A DNA stretch of 64,000 nucleotides, from NCBI GenBank assembly GCA_902729315.2, contig LR746281.1:3098501-3162500 (forward strand), read 5' to 3'. Position 1 is the first letter of the stretch. Each line of letters opens with the position of its first letter. This document shows positions 56,996-64,000 of this stretch, piece after piece. The notes beneath the pieces are model-generated. The model saw only the letters and a program-made list of their open reading frames with translations, was not told the DNA's origin and made no database searches. The stretch comes from Spirodela intermedia. Lineage: Eukaryota > Streptophyta > Magnoliopsida > Alismatales > Araceae. Made by a program: the position numbers and the translations under genes.

Positions 56996-59900
56996 GCTCC
57001 GCTGTATATTTTCCTCTCTGTGGCTGAGTTTTCTAGTTGTGTACGGCATCTTTTTTCTTCCCGCAAGCTACGGAGCTTCCTCGGGGGAGCGAGGGGAGTG
57101 ACGAGGGAGACGGGTGACGTCGCTGCTGCTTAATGCCTGGGCTTTGCCTTGCCGTTTCTCTCATTGTTGCGTCCAGTAGAGGGTTTTTTTGTCGTTCTGG
57201 TCTTGAGATTTCTGGAGGTTGGGGGAGACTGCATGTTGGAGGTGTTCTTCGACCATGGCTGCGGTTCTCTGCTCCGAATGGACGTGCAAGCAACCTGAAA
57301 ATTTCCCTTGTTCAAGAATAATCTCGCAAGCATCATCTATGTTTTATGGTGAACTATATGATGCGGGAAAATATGTGACCTGTAGGTCCCTTGATGGCTG
57401 GTCTTATCCACCTTCTATCATCCAGCTTCGAGTTTTATAGCGTAGGGAAATGTATGTACTGGTGAAGGCTTGAATGGAGCATGGAATGTAGTTGTGTTTT
57501 TTGTGTCTAATGGATACTGGTAGTCGCTGTCAAAATCGTTTTCGTATTAAGTCGTGCCTGTTTCAAACTGTAATGTTAGCTTGGAGGATTCTTGGCGGTG
57601 AATTGTTACCATTCTTCGGGCCTCATGAAAATTTTGAGAAAACGCTTCATTACCGGTGAATGGATTTCACAAGTTTATTTAGAATGGTGTGTTGATAAGT
57701 TACTGATATCAGTAGCACAAATTTCCCAGAAGGTTTTGCCAAATGGTCAATCCATTACCATATTTCTCCTCTTCAGAGGTATAATATGAATCCTTGGAAG
57801 TGGTTATCTTGTTGTGGCTGGAAGATGAGGGGGGCTTCTATTGTGAGCTCATTTTTCAGACAGTTAATGCGAGAATTTAGTAGAGTGGAAAGAAACGTGG
57901 TTGTGCAAACCCTCTCCGAAAATTCTCTCCCTCACATGAAAACCCAAATTGAAGAAGCTTAATACCGTGGACGATTTAATACGACGAGTTACCCATTCTG
58001 ATGAATTATTCTATTCTGGGAATGATATCCTGGAGCACCTTTCTTCAAGTATGGCACTAGGGTTGTTGGCGAGCATGATGTTTTGTCCTTGGATAATATA
58101 AAGATAAATGTGCGAATCTGCTCCATGGCAGTCGATTAGGAGAAAGATATTAATTGAGAACCCGAAAAGGGTTATGCAAATGGCACTTCCTTTTTTCTTT
58201 TTTGGTATGGTTTTCCAAAAGATGAAGCCAAAGATGGTGGCCAAACACTGATGTCCCTCACTTTCACGCTGGTAATTCTGTTGTTATTCTCCCCTTTTTT
58301 TCTCAACGATCTTAACATTTTTTATATGGTCCTCACTTGTTTGTTTTCTCCCTAACACATTTCTTCCTAAACAGTGAGGGGAACTACAAAGATGCCTGCA
58401 AATATGTTTATATTTCCTATTTATCCTGACAACATTAAAACCTCTAGACGCTGTTCCATCTAAAAATGTCATAACGCTTGCTCAGGCCAATACATTTGAG
58501 AATTTAATGTGGGCCATTCAGGTTTTGCGGGGGGTTTTCGAGATTTTGTGTGAAGACATGCTTTCTGGAACAAAGTCTTCTTATCATAACTAGTATAATG
58601 AACAATGACGGACCTTTACAGAGAAACAAAGTCAGTTTTCATGTTCTTTATCTGATTTCTGTATGGGCACTTTGCACATGTCTTTGCCTGCAATGTTGAA
58701 TTTGTGTTGGAATGTTTTTATATTTGCTTCGTTGTATTTAGTTTCTACAGTTTCTATTTTTTCTACACATGGATTCGTTGGTTTTTGTTTCCGAGAGTGA
58801 ATATTCTGAGCTTTTTGCGACGAAATTAATTACTATGTATACATCGCATTTGCTTATGATTCTTTCTGTGAAAATGCAACGTCCTCATTGGTCAAGAAAT
58901 TTCATGTTTATGACCTGAGAGAGTATTGATTTTTTTTGTGTTGCTGTTGTTCTGATGTCTTGTTCAATCAGGATTTGACCGCTGTTTATTTCTGTAGATG
59001 TCTGCTCCGGGGTTGGCATGTCTCCCCACAAAGTTTTCCTTTTGTGCCATACGCTCTAGCCAATTGACTTGGATGCATGGAAGCTGTATACATTTTCCGT
59101 GCAATCATGGGAGATTAAAGACTCGAAAGAAGCTTCTCTTTTCTTCAGAGAGGTGAGACCTTCTAAAAGTGTTATTTCGCCAAGCTGGCTTTTATACCTT
59201 CCTTGAGCACTGGTTTCTTAGGGGATAGTTTCCCTAATTACTATACCAAAGCTAATCTGTTGCCACTGCAGAAAACATTCGACTCATTTGAACGTTTCTA
59301 TGGATGCTTCCTTTGGTGATATGGATGATGATACAAATGGTAAATACGTATAATTTGATGTTTTTACCTCGCAGATTTTTTTTTTGTAAACTGTTTTTAT
59401 GGACTGTAGTTTGGAGTAGCAACATATGGATCTGTTCTTTGATTGGTCATACTATATTTTCTTGTTTTAATTTATTCTACATGAAATCCTTGCTTGTACT
59501 CGATTCATGTAAATTTTGAATCATATTATTTATGACTCTACTTTAGGTTCGGTCTTTTGACCCAATATAATCTTACCTGGCTTCACGGGGCTTATCTTTT
59601 GTGACATTAATTGGTTGAGGGTTTCAGGATCTTGTCTAGTATGGGAAAAAATGTGACAGGTCAGCTTTTTGAAGCATCCACATGGCATGTTGACATCTAG
59701 ATGTGCCCCCGTGCTATACAAACCCTTGGCGATATTTGCACAATGGACAATTTAATCACCTGGTATATTATTAGGATTTGGTTTGATGTAGTTCTTTATG
59801 ATTTGATCTGATGCAGTAATTTGGTTTCATAATGAGATCCACACAATGTGCGAAGACTCATTTCAATGTTTTTTTTTCTTTCCTTGAAACTGAAATAGAC

Positions 59901-62900
59901 ACATTGAAGACCTTTGAACTGAATGCATTACCATGCTGTCCTCATTTCCACAGAATAAGCATACTTCCGTTTAGACTTTAGCTAACTTCAAATTTCACCG
60001 TTTGAATTAGTGATTCCCAGGCATTTTGCTTTAGGCATGACTGCATTTTGGATTCTTGGATATACACTATCTTTGGCTTTTTTCTAGTAGTATGTCTTCT
60101 GATACTTTAACCATCACTTAAATATGAACTCGCCTGACTATGCTAAAATCTTAATTTAACATCTCGGTGAATCATCGCTCCACATCTTTTAGCTCCTGGG
60201 CTCTTCTCTGCTGGATTATTCTAAATAGGTTTTCTTGCAACTTTTTATAGCTTCTACGTTTATACCCTTCATTTTCCATTGAAACTGTTTCCTACCATTC
60301 TTTCAAAAAAAATCTCTGATCATTTATGCCAAACTAAAATATTTCATCTGTTGCATTCTCATTAATATCTTAATGCATAGCGTTTAGCAGGCTTGCTTGT
60401 ATACGCTTAATGTTTTTGTCTTCATCTAAGACACTCCACAGCTGCAAATAATGTCTAATTTTGATCATGTAAAAAATATTTACTTCTAACGTATGCTTTT
60501 AATCGAACAGAAATGAAGAAACTTTGGTTACATTTCTTTGTAAGGCTATCATGCTGGTAGCAGAGTTTTCTTTAACTTCATCCAAATCCCTCGTACAAAT
60601 GGAACAAAGTTGAGATTTTGGGGATGGAAAATGTCTTTACGGAGAGCTACCGTCAAATAAATTTCAGCAAATTTTTAATGCCTCTAAGGAGAGAAAAAAG
60701 TTGAGTATGTATACCTCAGACTGTCTAGGATGGAGTTTGCATTTAAGAAAAATCTGGAAGATGGGGAAATTGAAGAACGTGAAGGGCCACTACAAACACT
60801 GGTTGCTGAATTTCTTATCTTCATCAAAGTTACAACTAAGGTATGGAAAAGATATTAAACTTTGTGAGTGGTACCACCAAGAAAATTTCGACAATTTATG
60901 ATGTTTTTGTGGATTGGGAGAAGCACATATACCATGTTTGCAGCTTAGAACGTCAAGAATTGAATGTAAAGTTTTGAAGAAACATTAATGGCATACAAAA
61001 ATGAAAATAAGGACTACAGAAAATAATCAAGTGTATCTCAATAGCTAAAGGCCGCGAAAATAAAATCAATCGGAGGTAAAACGAAGAAGGGAATTTTCAT
61101 GTCAGCTCATTTAATAGAATCTATAGAGATTGAAGACAGAGATGTTGATGGTGAAGCCTTGGATGAACGAACGTTTTCAGAAAAAAAATGAAAATTTTCA
61201 AATGAAAGTTTGTCTGTATAAAGATCTCCTACATGTAATTTTCCAGAAATTCGTGTCAAATACATGTAACTGTCTGGGGCAGTTGCAGATGCTATATAAT
61301 ACATTCATATTGGGGGTGGGATCGTGTGTATAGTGTGGAAGATAATATTTCTATCTGTCCAAACTTATGTTCATGAGTATGCAGAAATCAGGGATCTGTT
61401 GTCAGATTGGCAATATATTTATCTTTTACACTATTTGACTAATGAAGAGCGCTATTATCAGCAGTATTGTGGAAAATCTGGAGAGAAGACAAATAAAGTA
61501 TGTAACGTAGAGTTCAAAGGTCCACAGATGATCATCAATAAGGCTGTGATGTATGTGGACCAATTGAGATCACTGACTATCACCTTGTCTCGCCAAAGAT
61601 TCAGGGGAGGAAGAATAATTTGTGCTGATTTCCTTCTTATATATATATTTTTTCTTGATTGGAGAGGGATGCTGGTAGTTATATTTCTGGTTTTAATTTT
61701 TTTTGCTCTTTTACCTATGTTTTGTGTTTATTTAATTTATGTTTGTCACCTTGTTCACCGTTAAAAAGAAAGTTTGGTTGAATTATTCTATACCTATCTA
61801 TAGTTCCTCTGATTAAAGCTCCTCATGTGAGATTCAAAAGGTCTCCTGTAGTGGGGGATGATTAATATGCGATGCTCTTCCCCCTAGTTTGCAGATTTAT
61901 TACTTAACGTTTTTTTTATGCCATCAACTATATATTTGACATTATAGGCTATTCAAAGATGGTTTTATTGGCAAGGTATTGGCATAAAATATAGAGGATG
62001 GCATGACATTAGACAGGGGAGGGTGTAAAGTTACTGCAAATAGAGTGTTGGCTTGAAGTAGGTGTGGAAGGATATCATTTTGCAGAAATATTATAGAGGA
62101 GACTTGCTATGAGATCTTCATTCTAGTGTCTCTGCTAATATCACTAGGGTGCGGAGATATATTAGAGAACTAGAGACCTTGTGATGTTAGATGTCGAGAT
62201 ATGCCTTGAAAGTGGCTGCAGTATTATTCTGGAAAGACCAATGATGTCAAGACACATCTTTCAAAGGTAATTTATTGATGCTTTATGGAATAGCATGTCT
62301 GTTTATAACAGCAGCTGATAATTTCGGTCTTAATGTAACATGAGGATGCTGGTGTCCGAGATTTAAAAGGAATCTTCCTTCGGAAGAGACAACACAGCAG
62401 CTGAACCTCCTCACCAAACTTGCAGGTCAATTGCTGTTTAACTTAGAAGTTTGTGGAAATTGAAATGGGGCAGAGGAGGCAAATCCTTGGATAGATCAGC
62501 ATATCACCGTATTCGTGACGGGGTGTCAAACATCTTGTGAATCAATTTTAGGATGTCCTGTCTCCTTTTATAGTGAAGATTTTCACCTAGACTCGAGGAT
62601 ATTACTAGATTTGGGCCAGCTATTATAAGGCCTGACCTGGCCTGTTGACTGCTCAGACCATCTCCTTGCAATAGCATAAGAGTTTATGGACGGAGAACTC
62701 TTTGAAACACGATAAAGTTTTAGATTAAAAAGAAAACCAAAAACGTCTTCAAAGATAGGGTATACCAATGATCAGAACCTTGGAAAGCTTGATCATATGA
62801 GTGTAATGTAGTCATTCGGGTCAGCAAACCCTATTTCTGCTCTCACTGCCTGTTTCAGTGCAGTAAATTCATATTCTTGAAAAACATATGGTAAGGGTGC

Positions 62901-63204
62901 CTGGATGACATTTTTGGCTTTAGTCTTATGTTAATAGAAAAGGGTCATAACTATTATTTATTGGGTTCACTCTAATCACTATTTTGTGTTGAATTCAAAT
63001 AGAAAAGGGTCATAGATATATATATATATACCCATCTGCGTTCATGGCTCGACTCTTTGTCTGGTTCAATTCAATGTGTCATTCAATGAATAGTATTTAG
63101 TATATATTTTTCAATATACACTATTTTTTGTTCATTCATATCGATTTAATTATGTCATATATTGATTGTTTTCTTGACATTGTTAAGTACCTCAGATCTC
63201 TCTG

Positions 63205-63236
<32 letters not shown>

Positions 63237-63710
63237 ACTCACTCTCTCACTCTAAATTATCCCAGGTATATTTCCGCGCATTAATGTAAAAGATCCGTAT
63301 AAACGGCTTGGAATAAGTCAAGATGCTTCTGAAGAGGAAATTCAAGCAGCAAGGAATTTTTTGATAAATAAATATGCCGGGCATCAACCAAGTGTGGATG
63401 CAATAGAATCCGCACATGACAAGATAATCCTCCAGAGTTTACTTGAAAGGAAAAGACCGAAGATCAATATTAAAAAAAGGGTTAGAGATATAACACAATC
63501 TCGTATCGTGAAAGCCATCACAAGCAGATTTCAGGTCCCATCAAGAAATGTCATTATCAAGACCGCTATTGTATTCATTATCCTTGGAGTTCTTACTGTT
63601 CTATTTCCTACGGAAGAAGGCCCGACACTTCAAGTAGCCATTTCTCTGATAGCTTCTGTGTATTTTATTTATGAAAGACTTCGTAGCCGCCTCAGATCAG
63701 TCCTGTATGG
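56810..63710 (+). CDS. CPP1-like (DUF3353) chloroplast membrane protein, partial at 3' end
   Basis: The family contains CPP1/CDF1, a plastid membrane protein with a J-like domain that helps fold POR. This is a paralogue rather than CPP1 itself. A likely 5' UTR exon ends at 56991 (donor gtaagc at 56992), giving a 2.0-kb leader intron. Coding exons are 58998-59152, where the ATG directly follows the acceptor and begins a Ser/Lys/Cys-containing, probably plastid-targeting N-terminus (MSAPGLACLPTKFSF); 59272-59339 (HSTHLNVSMDASFGDMDDD); and 63266-63710. The last has the J-like domain (KDPYKRLGISQDASEEEIQ, YAGHQPSVDAIESAHDK), a basic region, then hydrophobic segments (IKTAIVFIILGVLTVLFP and LQVAISLIASVYFIY), and ends at GG|gtaagt. 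Phases 2 and 1 match at each junction. About 220 residues are seen; the remaining membrane segments should follow beyond the window. Intron 3 is 3.9 kb. Confidence 0.85.
59340..63265 (+). other. Intron 3 of the CPP1-like gene
   Basis: A 3.9-kb intron. It includes an open frame of 146 codons at 61,324-61,764 with a hydrophobic C-terminal half but no recognised domain, and several shorter frames around 60,700-61,330. These may be remnants of an insertion. A (TA)n tract lies near 63,015-63,031 and a CT tract at 63,199-63,250, just before the acceptor. Confidence 0.5.
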
Positions 63711-64000
63711 GTAAGTTTATGTTCTTATCATAGATAGCAAATTTACAGTCTTGTGCATGGAATATGGTCATTTTTAGTCAGCCATGATAAATAATTTCGT
63801 AGCTAAGTGGTGTCCAATCCTACATTCGCACGTTCATCTATTATTCGTATTCTGTCCCCTTTTCTTTGAAAATGACCTTCATTTGTGAATTCTCTCAACT
63901 GATGTGGTTTTGATCTTGATTCCTCAGCTTTAATTTGTTATCTTGTTGTCATGGGATATCAGAATTCTTCTATGATTAGAATTTCCATGTGCGTTTATAG
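63711..64000 (+). other. Start of the next CPP1-like intron
   Basis: Begins with the consensus donor gtaagttt. AT-rich, no acceptor with a recognisable continuation of the protein before the window ends. Confidence 0.6.

Overview
This window is nuclear DNA from a flowering plant. Spliced genes with GT..AG introns encode plant-specific or plant-type proteins: an organellar monodehydroascorbate reductase, two AP2/ERF transcription factors, COP9 signalosome subunit 7, an ESCRT-III SNF7-like protein and a chloroplast CPP1-like (DUF3353) protein. GC-rich intronless ERF genes, a very high density of (GA)n/(CT)n tracts and long AT-rich gene-poor stretches suggest a monocot; that is an inference, and I cannot name the species.

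Layout. 1-340 (-): 5' end of an organellar MDAR gene, running off the left edge. About 1.66-3.06 kb (-): a TATA-driven gene I do not recognise. 4.9-9.7 kb (-): SNF7/VPS32-like ESCRT-III gene with three clean 5' exons and a decayed fourth exon, so probably a pseudogene. 10.0-14.8 kb: an array of ~280-bp CT-rich repeats, part of which lies inside a direct tandem duplication of a ~2.1-kb segment, each copy ending in a GC-rich minisatellite. 15.2-16.1 kb (-): ERF5/ERF6-like gene (group IXb). 16.7-34.1 kb: AT-rich gene desert with decayed repeats and one fossil Ty3/gypsy LTR retrotransposon (about 24.33-28.42 kb, both LTRs recognisable). 34.2-37.1 kb: GC-richer, promoter-like patches with no gene I can identify. 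37.1-40.4 kb: AT-rich spacer. 40.96-41.91 kb (+): ERF1/ERF2-like gene (group IXa). 42.4-43.3 kb: GA-rich tandem repeats. 43.4-55.3 kb (-): complete nine-exon CSN7 gene, reconstructed exon by exon. 55.3-56.9 kb: shared head-to-head upstream region with a TTGAC-containing tandem repeat. 56.8-63.7 kb (+): CPP1-like chloroplast gene, 3' end beyond the window.

The most interesting feature is the linkage of a group IXb ERF and a group IXa ERF in divergent orientation. The same subgroup pairing occurs at adjacent Arabidopsis loci (ERF5 with ERF2, ERF6 with ERF1A). Here the pair is about 25 kb apart, separated mostly by decayed transposon-rich DNA, and both promoters carry clusters of CACGTG boxes. 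The other genes are housekeeping functions (ascorbate recycling, membrane sorting, protein degradation control, plastid membrane protein) and do not form a pathway. I found no CRISPR array, rRNA, convincing tRNA or evidence of a new defence-type system.
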